DNA of 64,000 nt from Saccharomonospora viridis DSM 43017 (GTDB taxonomy: Bacteria; Actinomycetota; Actinomycetes; Mycobacteriales; Pseudonocardiaceae), in assembly GCF_000023865.1 (NCBI RefSeq), contig NC_013159.1, positions 1,762,001-1,826,000 of the forward strand, given 5' to 3'. The position numbers and the translations under genes were made by a program. Each line of letters begins with the position of its first letter. Positions within the stretch are counted from its first letter, which is position 1. Below are positions 21,048 through 29,325 of this stretch, in pieces. The notes under the pieces were generated by a model that saw only the letters and a list, made by a program, of their open reading frames with translations, ran no database searches and was not told the DNA's origin.

Positions 21048-21284
21048 GTGAACGCCGAGGATTTCCGACTGGGAAGTCATCGGCACGGCCCCCTTTTAAT
21101 TCTCAAGCGGAACTGCGCCAGCTTCGAAAAGCTTGTCAATAGGTTCGGTTGATCCATGCGTGTGAAAGATTCCGGACCACATCACTCATTGCGCGGATGT
21201 GCACGTGTGATCAAGGCCGTAACGTTGCATCGCGGTAGAGATCATGTGAGGCCGAGGCATGGTTGTCGTGTATCTGGGGGAACA
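21048..21284. other. Intergenic region after the Wadjet operon
   Basis: About 240 bases between jetD and the next unknown gene. Base composition is lower in GC than the operon, consistent with a promoter for 21285. I see no strong terminator stem. Confidence 0.35.
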
Positions 21285-22658
21285 GTGCTGAAACCGGCAG
21301 AGGAAGTGCTGCAGGATCTCATCCGTGAGTCGAATTTCTCCGTACACTCCGATTCCGAACTGGTAGGCGACGTAGCCAAGGCTGCGGAGAAGGAAGACGA
21401 GGAGCGCGCGAAGAAGCAAGCGGAGAAATCCGATAAGGACAAGGACAACACTCTACGCCGGAAACCGGGATTGCGGCCCTTACCCGAACTTCAGTCCATT
21501 GCGATCACCCCCTGGGAAGTGCTACATGTGCTCGGCCGGGCTATCGGGCTTGCAAGGCGAGGAGCGGCACGCGGACTCGCCGAACATTGGGGGGCATTGA
21601 AGTACAGTCAGGCACTGACCGGTGACAGTGGTACCTTCATGCATTTGTCCGAGGAGGGCAAGGCGACAGCGGAGTACTACAAGGCTATCCAGTCTCGTGA
21701 GCTCGGTACCGGATTTGCCCTGGCAACAGCCCGGCGATTCCTGAAAGACCGCTATCCCGATCGCTTCGTCTCGATCGTGCCTGCGGACACGGTCCTGCAG
21801 GCGGGATGGAGCAAGTTAGGCACGTACAAACCGCAGTACTTCGCCGAGCTGTGGAAACCAGGGAAGCATTCCTTGGTGTTCCCGATCTCCTGCAAAGGAA
21901 ACCACGGCGACATCAAACAATCTCAAAGTCAACTCGCTTCCGCGTCAGCGCACGTGGAGATGGTCCATATTGGACCTTGGAACGAGACTCCGGTTCTTAT
22001 CTTCAGCACTGAAATTCCGCCGGAAGGTTATGTCACCGTTCATGCGTTGTGTGCACAAGGAGGTGGTGGGTGGCTGAAAAGGGAGCACGTCAAGCCGGGT
22101 GACTTGGACAAGGAACTCAGTGACGAGAACTACTTTCCCCGGCTACAAGTTCCCTCCGAAGTAGAGGAATCCCTGCCTCATTCCTTCGGTTTCCACGTCA
22201 CGCCGGAACGATACGGATGGTTTGGGCGTGTACTCGCACGCACGGCTGCAGCTGGAGTGACGGCCTTCGCGGGTAACAGCGAAGCAACCGCCCAATACCT
22301 GACCAAACGCCAAGGGAAGCAGCATTTCGAGGGATTCGCCCACGCAGGCTCCGGCAGCGTGCAGGATGTGGAACACACCCTCTGTGGCATCGAATTCGCC
22401 GGAACCGACCATGTCTTCCGATTGAACGGCGTCAGGGTTGAGGCGTTCTCCGGCGTGGCGAAAGACCTGTTCAACCTACTGGTCAAAGGTCGGCTGGAAC
22501 AGTACCGTCGCGAAATCTACGACCGCCGCTCCTCGTGGCCCAGTCCTTCCGCGAACGAGTCTTGGGGTGGCCCGGTGTCGATCCATCCGGATGGAACCGT
22601 GCTCGCCATGCGTCTACTCCCTGACCCGAGCTGCCCTCGGTGCCAACCGGAGGGCTGA
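21285..22658 (+). CDS. Unrecognised protein between the defence systems
   Basis: 457 aa, no family I can name. Residues about 25-55 are very charged (Glu/Lys-rich, AAEKEDEERAKKQAEKSDK). The middle holds a segment of the type FPISCKGNHGDIKQSQSQ, reminiscent of the x-K/Q core of restriction-like nucleases, but a complete PD-(D/E)XK set is not visible. A glycine run (CAQGGGGWLK) follows. The C-terminus ends in a Cys pair, PSCPRCQPEG. GTG 21285 has GGGGGA just upstream; the frame is open to 21156. Its position between Wadjet and CRISPR locus 2 makes a defence role plausible (inference only). Confidence 0.7.
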   Translation: MLKPAEEVLQDLIRESNFSVHSDSELVGDVAKAAEKEDEERAKKQAEKSDKDKDNTLRRKPGLRPLPELQSIAITPWEVLHVLGRAIGLARRGAARGLAEHWGALKYSQALTGDSGTFMHLSEEGKATAEYYKAIQSRELGTGFALATARRFLKDRYPDRFVSIVPADTVLQAGWSKLGTYKPQYFAELWKPGKHSLVFPISCKGNHGDIKQSQSQLASASAHVEMVHIGPWNETPVLIFSTEIPPEGYVTVHALCAQGGGGWLKREHVKPGDLDKELSDENYFPRLQVPSEVEESLPHSFGFHVTPERYGWFGRVLARTAAAGVTAFAGNSEATAQYLTKRQGKQHFEGFAHAGSGSVQDVEHTLCGIEFAGTDHVFRLNGVRVEAFSGVAKDLFNLLVKGRLEQYRREIYDRRSSWPSPSANESWGGPVSIHPDGTVLAMRLLPDPSCPRCQPEG

Positions 22659-23085
22659 TAGCCAAGCTCGGTTCGGAACCACGATGTCTCCTCAAGACGG
22701 CCGGTCCATGAATCGGAAAGTTGCGGACCCGTGGCTTTCGTCTCATCGGCTCAACCGGCGGGGTCCCGTATTCGCCGGTTGAGCCACCGCCGCAGCTCAT
22801 CGGTGGCCACTGAGTCCAGTTCTCACGCATTCAAAGCTGCGCAATAGCGGCAGACTTCATCCTGTAACCGATGCCGTGCTCGCTTCACAGAATCGGCGAG
22901 TCGTTGATCTCCCATCGCACGCATCCGGTCGACTCGTCAACACCCACACCGTTGGATGTTGCTCCTGACAGTCATCTCCGCTTCTCTCTGTCTCCTGCTC
23001 ATCCATTCGGGGGCGTTGTCCCCGTTTCCTCACGGCGTCGGGTCAATTGATCAAGAATCCTCGCCAGATCGATGGGAGGAGGATG
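22659..23085. other. Gene-free stretch between two unknown genes
   Basis: About 430 bases. Frames on both strands at 22438-22830 are phase shadows of the preceding gene that run on. No hairpin with a T run is obvious. The promoter of the gene at 23086 should lie here, and its strong ribosome site GGGAGGAGG sits at the right end. Confidence 0.4.
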
Positions 23086-23760
23086 ATGTCCGAACAGAGG
23101 TGGGTGACTTTATCTGATGGAAGGAAAATTTTAGTCAATGGAAAGGGGCGAAGAACGGTAGCTGCCGTGGCGGTCGGCACCACCGTGGCGCTCAGCGCTT
23201 CGGGCGGGTTCGGTGGTTTGTCCACGGTGGGTGGGTCGGCGAGCAGCTCCGCCGGCTTGTCCGCGGCCGAGTCCGTCGTGGTCCGCAACATCCAGTCCCA
23301 GCTCCCCAAAGCGAAGCGGACCGCTCGCCAGGGCCACTCCCAGCGCGCCTGGAAACAACTGCGGATGCGCAAAGGTCGAGAACGTCACGAAGAAGCCGTC
23401 GAGTGTGTGACCTTCAGCTTCGGGCAAGTACAGGAGTTCTTCCTCACCACGCCCTGTCGCAAGCTGGAACGCTGGCAATACCCGGTCACCGACGAGGCGG
23501 GTAACGAGATGCTGGTGGCCGTGTCCAAGGTGACCATGCGACGCACGTCGCAAGCTCGAAAGTTCAAGGACCTCATCGACGAGCACGGCACCGGCGACAT
23601 CCGCCCGATCGCGCCCCTCGTACCGTTCACCGGATACCACTACGACTCGAAAACCAAGGGGCCATCGGTGATCTTCGCTGAGACCGAGCCTCTCCGTGGC
23701 GATCCCTCCCCAGCGGTCCTCGACGCCACCGCCACGGCAGCCGTCGCTCTTACCTGGTGA
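23086..23760 (+). CDS. Unrecognised protein with N-terminal hydrophobic segment
   Basis: 224 aa, family not recognised. The start reads MSEQRWVTLSDGRKILVNGK, followed by an Ala/Gly/Val-rich hydrophobic stretch (about residues 25-55) that could be a membrane segment or low-complexity linker, then a basic region (KAKRTARQGHSQRAWKQ) and a mixed C-terminal domain. The start is ATG 23086 because GGGAGG lies 6 bases upstream; ATG 23083 would touch the ribosome site. It shares orientation with 21285 and may belong to the same module. Confidence 0.65.
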   Translation: MSEQRWVTLSDGRKILVNGKGRRTVAAVAVGTTVALSASGGFGGLSTVGGSASSSAGLSAAESVVVRNIQSQLPKAKRTARQGHSQRAWKQLRMRKGRERHEEAVECVTFSFGQVQEFFLTTPCRKLERWQYPVTDEAGNEMLVAVSKVTMRRTSQARKFKDLIDEHGTGDIRPIAPLVPFTGYHYDSKTKGPSVIFAETEPLRGDPSPAVLDATATAAVALTW

Positions 23761-24253
23761 CAGTGCGCAGCTTCTCAGCCCCTTGCCATGCCGTCGTTGG
23801 CGAAGGTCGCCTGACTGTTGACCCCGCAGGTGGGGCCCGCGAGGAAAGTGACGGTCTCGAAGCTGGCTGCTCGACCAGCTTCTCGCCTTTATCCGCCGGG
23901 AACAACGGCGTGACGGCCAGTCCGGAAGCGACCGTGTTCCGGCAATGTCCCGGTTCCGGGGTCCACGGGCGAGAATCAGTCCGACAACCTCGACGGCTGT
24001 CTTCGACACCGCCATAAGCGCCGCGGACGAACAGCGGAGTGTGGGTGACGGCAGCGGAGCATTGTTGATCTGCCCGCCGGATGCCGACCTTCCTTTAATG
24101 AGCGAGTTCGTCGAGGTAGAAGCGAACCATGCGGTGATTGAAGCTCAGCGGCGTCGCAGGCACCGGCTGACAGGTGAGCGCGACGGCGATACGAGGACGT
24201 CGCAAGCAGTGACGTCCATGCGCACGCAGCTTCGCGAGGACGAAACCGGTGCA
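23761..24253. other. Gene-free stretch left of array 3
   Basis: About 490 bases on the trailer side of array 3. An open frame spanning 23945-24667 continues through the CRISPR repeats and is not credible as a gene. No additional decayed repeats could be recognised left of 24254. Confidence 0.4.
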
Positions 24254-24645
24254 GGACCATCCGCGTGCGCAGGACCGACTCGACATGTCGGCCCCCGGCG
24301 TGAAGGAGAGGGGGACCATCCCCGCGTGCGCGAGGCCGACTTCGGGAATGCCGCGTCGATCTGCTCGCGCAACGGACCATCCCCGCGTGCGCGGGGCCGA
24401 CACCAGGGCGTCGAGGAACTCGGCCGTCTCCTCGGGACCATCCCCGCGTGCGCGGGGCCGACCGCGCCCGAAAGAGAAAAGCCCCGCCCGAGAGGGGACC
24501 ATCCCCGCGTGCGCGGGGCCGACGTACCACCGCCAGATCAAACCCTGACATCCAGGGGACCATCCCCGCGTGCGCGGGGCCGACCTTGTCGTCGCTGGAC
24601 TCGCGTTCGCGCTGAGCGGACCATCCCCGCGTGCGCGGGGCCGAC
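24254..24645 (-). CRISPR. CRISPR array 3, type I-E, 7 repeats / 6 spacers
   Basis: A different 28-bp repeat (minus-strand form GTCGGCCCCGCG...GGATGGTCC, palindromic core CCCCGCG-CA-CGCGGGG) occurs 7 times at about 61-base spacing. The leftmost copy (24254-24279) has lost two bases and is degenerate, and the second has one change, so the trailer is on the left and the leader is at 24646-24753. The position-29 base is mixed (G at 2, C at 4 junctions). Spacer 24463-24495 resembles half of an intrinsic terminator. Confidence 0.97.
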
Positions 24646-24753
24646 ACTTGTTGAGCTGGGATTTTAACGAGGCAAGCCGTTAATTTCATTCAGTACGTTC
24701 ATGGCTGCATGATGCGACAGGGTGGGGTTCGCACCTCGCTTTCCTCCGGGAAG
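24646..24753 (-). promoter_or_regulatory. Leader of array 3
   Basis: 108 bases between the cas2e stop and the first repeat. The 15 bases adjoining the repeat (minus strand CCCAGCTCAACAAGT, 24646-24660) match 14 of 15 before array 4. A moderately AT-rich block (TTTTAA and similar) lies just beyond. It probably acts as promoter and integration anchor for array 3. Confidence 0.6.
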
Positions 24754-25035
24754 TCAGTGGCGGCGAGGCCGGGCTGAGAGGATGAGTCCGTCGAAGTCGG
24801 TGGGCCGCCAACGGTCGGTTCCTGCGGTGCGGACGGCCCAACCCTGTTCGTTATCGGCCGGTTCCACGAGGATGGCTTGGCCGTCGGCTATTCGGGTTGC
24901 CAACAGCTCCCAGAGCCGGTCCCGGACTCGCCGGCTGGGGTTGCCCACGAAGACGCCCGCGTGGACTTCGACCATCCACCGGGTGAGGTGGCCACGGAGG
25001 CCCTCGGGGGCAGCGATGAGCACGATGACGGTCAT
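24754..25035 (-). CDS. cas2e: Cas2e, adaptation subunit, locus 2
   Basis: 93-aa Cas2e. MTVIVLIAAPEGLRGHLTRW, VHAGVFVGNPSRRVRDRLWE and the DNEQGW segment match the family. Shorter than the 109-aa Cas2e of locus 1 at the C-terminus. Its start overlaps the cas1e stop by 4 bases. It ends 108 bases before array 3, so array 3 lies directly downstream, as array 2 does in locus 1. Confidence 0.93.
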   Translation of the reverse strand: MTVIVLIAAPEGLRGHLTRWMVEVHAGVFVGNPSRRVRDRLWELLATRIADGQAILVEPADNEQGWAVRTAGTDRWRPTDFDGLILSARPRRH

Positions 25036-26060
25036 GACTCCCCGGCCTCTGTGGTGGGTGTGTCGAATTCGGGACCGATCACAGAGATGTGGGTTTGGTC
25101 CATGCTGGGGTCGATCACCGGGAAATCGAAGTCATCGGACCAGTTCACCCCGCCGGGGACGGGATTCCCTCGCTCGTCCCAGAGCAGGTTCACCTCCGGA
25201 TCGGGCAGGTCGACCCCTTCGGGTGCCAGTAGTGTCTTGACGTCCTTGATGATGCGCGGGAGCAGGCCGGTACCGGCGATACGGTCGCGCAGTGCGGTTC
25301 GGGCGTCACGTTCCTCAAGGAGACCTCGCGCTGCGAGCTGGAAGGCCAGCGGGATGGTGTATTCGGCTTTGTACAGGTCGGCGATGTCCATCACGAAGGA
25401 GGTCGCCGAGCCGGTGTGGATGAACCCGAGACCGGGGCTGGCTCCCAGCCCCACGATGACGGCGTGGCAAATGCCGTAGAGAGCGGCGTTGGCGGCGGAC
25501 AACAGGCGATTGAGGTCATCGCCGACCGCGAAGGCGTCCCCTGCCTTGTAGGCACGTCCGTTCCAGGGCACACCGTGTTGTCGCGCCTGTTGCCGATAGA
25601 CCTTGCGGACGCGTGCGCCTTCCCGGCCGCGTAGCTGCTGCATGGTGAGCGTGGAGACGTCTTCGCCGGGAAACCGCATGGCATACATGGCCCGGGCCAC
25701 CTCCAGCCGCGTTGTGGTGCGACTGACCAAATACGCTTGTCGCTGGAGCAGCGCCGCGCCCCGGCTGGGGCCGAGCCCCGCGGCATACATCCTGACGCCT
25801 TGTTCGCCGACCCAGCACACCGCCGTGCCCGAGTCCGCGAGCAACTGCATCGCGCCGTGAGTGACACGGGTTCCCGGCCCGAGCAGCACCACGGCGACGA
25901 GTGCGGCGGGAAGCCGCACGGTCTCACGACGGTTGATGATGGCGATCGCGTTCTCCGCGCGATCGAGGTGACTGCGTTCGATGTAGACGCTCGAGACACG
26001 GTCCGTGAGCCGGTGCAGGTCGTGGGGGTGGGCTTTCCACCAGATATCGGCCACGCTCAC
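25032..26060 (-). CDS. cas1e: Cas1e, spacer integrase, locus 2
   Basis: 342-aa Cas1e. Key segments are VSSVYIERSHLDRAENAI, RLPAALVAVVLLGPGTRVTH, RGREGARVRKVY (acidic site), LSAANAALYGICHAVIVGLG and the metal site FIHTGSATSFVMDIADLYK. GTG 26060 overlaps the cas6e stop (GTGA); the frame is open to 26327, but the extra part is an antisense-like shadow of cas6e. A 40-residue acidic tail extends the C-terminus relative to locus 1. Confidence 0.94.
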   Translation of the reverse strand: MSVADIWWKAHPHDLHRLTDRVSSVYIERSHLDRAENAIAIINRRETVRLPAALVAVVLLGPGTRVTHGAMQLLADSGTAVCWVGEQGVRMYAAGLGPSRGAALLQRQAYLVSRTTTRLEVARAMYAMRFPGEDVSTLTMQQLRGREGARVRKVYRQQARQHGVPWNGRAYKAGDAFAVGDDLNRLLSAANAALYGICHAVIVGLGASPGLGFIHTGSATSFVMDIADLYKAEYTIPLAFQLAARGLLEERDARTALRDRIAGTGLLPRIIKDVKTLLAPEGVDLPDPEVNLLWDERGNPVPGGVNWSDDFDFPVIDPSMDQTHISVIGPEFDTPTTEAGES

Positions 26061-26782
26061 CCCCGCGCGGTCACCGGGAGGGGAGCGAGCGTGAGCAGAC
26101 CACAACCGTAGGCCTTCGCGGGGCCGAGCCCTCGGAGCAGTGTTCGGGTGAACAGCTCCGAGTCGGTGATCCGCAGCCGCCCTTCGAACGTCGCGGTGGT
26201 CAGGATGACCGGTTTCCCGCCTTTCCTCTTCGCGAAGGACAGTCGCTGTCGTTGGGTGATCCGCATGTCGGGCACGTCGTCGGCTTCGGGATCGTCGAGC
26301 AGCGCCGGGGGAACCTGGAATCCCCATCGCTCGGCACGTTCGAGGAACCAGCGTTGTTGATGCGCGGCTGTGCGGTGCCCCTTACGGACGGCGCGGCCGG
26401 GCTTCGCCGAGGGCTCCGGTGTCGATTCCTGGGCGGGAGCGGGAACGTTCTGGACGGGGTTTGCGGTGACCCGGAAGGCGAATTCGCGGCCCTCGCCGAG
26501 CTGGCGTATCAGTGGCGTGTAGTCGCGTGTGATGACGTGGTCGCCGTCGGCTGCGGGCCAACCGCACTGTTCGACAAGGTGAGTCCAATCCGCAACGGTG
26601 TGGGTGAGCACGAGCAGATACGGTCTGCGCTCCCGCCCGGTGTCCCAGCGCCACAGCGGGCGTTCGGCTTCGGGGTCGGGCAGCCCGGCCAGTACGGCGC
26701 CGTGTGTTTTGTGCGGGTTGGCGAGTAGTTCTCGGCTTTTTTGGCGGAAAGGGTTGATGCGGATTCGGGAGAGAAAAGGCAT
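26057..26782 (-). CDS. cas6e: Cas6e, crRNA-processing endonuclease, locus 2
   Basis: 241-aa Cas6e. The opening FLSRIRINPFR, a candidate catalytic His at H27 (KTHGAVLAGLP) and the C-terminal AKAYGCGLLTLAPL loop fit the family. It should process the second repeat class. A Pro/Ala/Glu-rich linker (about residues 110-135) joins the two RAMP halves. It starts 4 bases after the cas5e stop. Confidence 0.92.
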   Translation of the reverse strand: MPFLSRIRINPFRQKSRELLANPHKTHGAVLAGLPDPEAERPLWRWDTGRERRPYLLVLTHTVADWTHLVEQCGWPAADGDHVITRDYTPLIRQLGEGREFAFRVTANPVQNVPAPAQESTPEPSAKPGRAVRKGHRTAAHQQRWFLERAERWGFQVPPALLDDPEADDVPDMRITQRQRLSFAKRKGGKPVILTTATFEGRLRITDSELFTRTLLRGLGPAKAYGCGLLTLAPLPVTARG

Positions 26783-26786
26783 GCGG

Positions 26787-27575
26787 TCACCAGCCCAGGA
26801 GGGCGAAGGGATCGTGAGGAGTTGTGGGTGTCGAAGAAGTTTTCGTGGCCTCGGTCGGTGTGGTCAACCAGGTGTGCCGGACCCGGCGAGTGGCGAAGCG
26901 GCGCTGGCCGGGAGCGAAGGACAACGGGACGTCCTGTGCGACGTCCGTTCCTTCGGGGTCCTCCAGCGTCGCCGAGAGATCGACCCGTGGTGGTAGTTCT
27001 CCGTTGTGTCGTCGGCGGAGACGTTGCCGGGTGGCGTGGTCGGCCTGCCATGGGTATTCGGTCAGTGCCGTCTCCATGTCGCGTTCGTCGAGTTTCAGGA
27101 CGAGCGGTTGGGTCGGTGGACACGAACGCCGCCCCAACGCCAAGGGGTAGGCGGGACGGCGAACCGCCTCGGCCAGCGCAGTCATGACCGGCGCCGGACC
27201 GGCGACGGCAGCGACGAAGACCGCGTCCTGCAAGTAATAACGGTGGGTGACGTGTGTGGTCTTGACCGGGGAGGTGGGCTTCTGCTCCCCCTTGGCGTTG
27301 ACTCCGGCCTGACGTAGTGGAACACCGCGATAGTCGCTGACGGTGTGGTAGTCGCGCAGCAGGCTGCCCGGTTGGTCGACACGCACCCCGAACCGTAGTT
27401 CCGCGAGGTCCTCCGGCGACTGGGTGCGCGGCCGGCCTTGCGCTGCCGCGAGAAGCCCGAGCACACCGGACTTGGTGGGCTCCGGTCGGGTTTCGCGGCG
27501 GTTGAACACGCTGCGATCACCCCAGGACTGCAGCGGACCGGCCAGGCGCAGTAGCAGGACGAGCTCACTGCTCAT
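26787..27575 (-). CDS. cas5e: Cas5e, Cascade subunit, locus 2
   Basis: 262-aa Cas5e with the family opening LLLRLAGPLQSWGDRSVF, then TKSGVLGLLAAAQGR and YYLQDAVFVAAV. It caps the crRNA 5-prime handle. The last about 25 residues are Thr/Pro-rich and absent from the locus 1 copy. Its start overlaps the end of cas7e by 4 bases. Confidence 0.93.
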   Translation of the reverse strand: MSSELVLLLRLAGPLQSWGDRSVFNRRETRPEPTKSGVLGLLAAAQGRPRTQSPEDLAELRFGVRVDQPGSLLRDYHTVSDYRGVPLRQAGVNAKGEQKPTSPVKTTHVTHRYYLQDAVFVAAVAGPAPVMTALAEAVRRPAYPLALGRRSCPPTQPLVLKLDERDMETALTEYPWQADHATRQRLRRRHNGELPPRVDLSATLEDPEGTDVAQDVPLSFAPGQRRFATRRVRHTWLTTPTEATKTSSTPTTPHDPFALLGW

Positions 27576-28717
27576 GCGTTCTCCCGCTGAGCCCGTAGCG
27601 CCCGGTGGAGTTGATCGAGCAGGTCCCCGAACGTGTGGTTGGGGCCGAACGCCTGTTCCACGGAGCGAGCTGCTCGGGAATCCGGTGCGAAGGTGTGGCA
27701 GGCACCGGCGAACACGGGCCCATCACCCCACTGCCGCACGGCGAGCTCGTGCTCGGCGGCAAGCCTGCACGCGGACTTCTCGGCGATTCCCTCGGTGTCA
27801 CCGTCCCGCAACGCGACCGGCTTTTCGAACGCGGACACCAGGTTGACGGGCTGATCCGCCCGGACGATCACCGCGACGAGGCTGGGGCGGGTGCGGTGGG
27901 CGTAGGAGTTGATGTGGCCGGTGGGCATCGAACGGGAGAAGGCGTCGAGGAACAACCGGGCACCGTCGTCAGTGGCCTCGGCGTCACCGAGGTTCTTCTC
28001 AAGCTGGTGGACCCCGAGCGTGGCGTAGCGGTAGAGGGTGGCTGAGTTGAACCCGATAGTGCCGATCATGCCCGCGCCGGTGTTCTGTTCGTTCTCGTCA
28101 TCGACCGCGGTGTAGTAGTCCATTTCCAACTCGACGGAGTGGGTGGACAACGCGTGGGCGACTTGGGTGGCCGCGTCGACGTTGAGAGCGGGGATGTCGG
28201 CGACCATACGGCCGAACAGCGCGACGTCAAGCGGGTGCCCCTGGTTGAGTCTGCCTTGGACGTCGACGTCCTTGAGTCGCTCGGCGAGAGTGTCGTCGTC
28301 GAGTTCCACCAGTTCGGGTATCTGTTCGGCGAAGAGGTCGATGATGGCGTCGAGCTGCTCGTAGCCGAAGAACAGCAGGTAAGCGGTTTCGCCCGCCTTG
28401 CGTCCCGGCTTGATCTTCAACGGCTGCAGGACCGCGTTCGCCAACCGCTGTGCCTGCTCCATGCCGATCCTGTGACGATCGTCCAGCCGCTTCGCGAGCT
28501 GAGAGGCGATTTGCTTGGTGCGTACCGCGCCCGATCCGGTGGGGTTGTGCTCGGCGAAGTACTTCCGGGTCGCGCGTTTCCACGCCTGAGAGGACACCCG
28601 GGAACGGCGCACGCCACCGAAGTACGCTTCCTTGGGATCACCGTTGTCGTCGCGGTTGATGTTGGCGGGCGGCACGGTCTGCAACACGTGCACGTCGACG
28701 TAAAGCCGAGAGGTCAC
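27572..28717 (-). CDS. cas7e: Cas7e, Cascade backbone, locus 2
   Basis: 381-aa Cas7e. YVDVHVLQTVPPANINRDD and RVSSQAWKRATRKYF open the protein; DVALFGRMVADIPALNVDAA and the later LVSAFEKPVA are conserved. It is recognisably homologous to the locus 1 protein but clearly diverged, so the two loci are not a recent duplication. It starts 26 bases after the casB stop. Confidence 0.95.
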   Translation of the reverse strand: MTSRLYVDVHVLQTVPPANINRDDNGDPKEAYFGGVRRSRVSSQAWKRATRKYFAEHNPTGSGAVRTKQIASQLAKRLDDRHRIGMEQAQRLANAVLQPLKIKPGRKAGETAYLLFFGYEQLDAIIDLFAEQIPELVELDDDTLAERLKDVDVQGRLNQGHPLDVALFGRMVADIPALNVDAATQVAHALSTHSVELEMDYYTAVDDENEQNTGAGMIGTIGFNSATLYRYATLGVHQLEKNLGDAEATDDGARLFLDAFSRSMPTGHINSYAHRTRPSLVAVIVRADQPVNLVSAFEKPVALRDGDTEGIAEKSACRLAAEHELAVRQWGDGPVFAGACHTFAPDSRAARSVEQAFGPNHTFGDLLDQLHRALRAQRENA

Positions 28718-28743
28718 GGAGTACTCCTTGGAATATCGGGCTC

Positions 28744-29325
28744 TCAGGCACCGGGGTTACCGGTGTCGGTTTCGGTCCAGGTTCGGTAGGCGAGCGCCCA
28801 TCGGCGTCGCACTCGGTCGCGACGGTGCGGGTAGTGCCAGTCCTTCAAGTCGGTGTGGAGGAGGTCGTAGTCCCAGGGTTGGTCGATAAGGCGAAGTTGC
28901 TCAACCAACCCGCGCAGCCGAGTGCAGAGGACGGCGACACTCGGGGAACTGACGGCAATGGCCACCCGCCGGTCGAGCGCCTCGGGACTGACCTTGTCGG
29001 TGTGGCGGCGCAAACGCAGCAGTGCCGCAGCCGGATGGATGCCCTTTTTGTGCATTGGGGTGGTCTTGGCACGTTGGTGCAACCCGAACAGAGCGAGTGC
29101 GGCATGTTCAGCGGCGAGTTCCGGTGGGACGGTGTCACCCCATCGAACCGCGGCGTCGTCGATCTCGGTGCTGTAATAGCGCCACATCTTCGGAACCGTC
29201 CCGGCCTCTCGGCCGAGCCCGGAGCGAAGCGCTGCCAGATCTTCCGGCCCCGTGCCCGCAGGCCACGGTTCCTTCTCGTTCCGGGTCAATGCGGTGACGT
29301 AGCGGTGCCAGTGTCTGGAGGTCAT
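28744..29325 (-). CDS. casB: CasB/Cse2, Cascade small subunit, locus 2
   Basis: 193-aa Cse2. Family features are the N-terminal helix with LAALRSGLGREAGTVP, the AALALFGLHQ block, RLRRHTDKVSPEALDRRV and the C-terminal RRRWALAYRTW. It lacks the charged linker of the locus 1 copy. ATG 29325 overlaps the casA stop (ATGA); a longer open frame to 29589 is a casA shadow. Confidence 0.9.
   Translation of the reverse strand: MTSRHWHRYVTALTRNEKEPWPAGTGPEDLAALRSGLGREAGTVPKMWRYYSTEIDDAAVRWGDTVPPELAAEHAALALFGLHQRAKTTPMHKKGIHPAAALLRLRRHTDKVSPEALDRRVAIAVSSPSVAVLCTRLRGLVEQLRLIDQPWDYDLLHTDLKDWHYPHRRDRVRRRWALAYRTWTETDTGNPGA

Noticed and set aside
23945-24689. Frames spanning array 3 and its left flank on both strands
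   Set aside because: They traverse CRISPR repeats and have no start signals.
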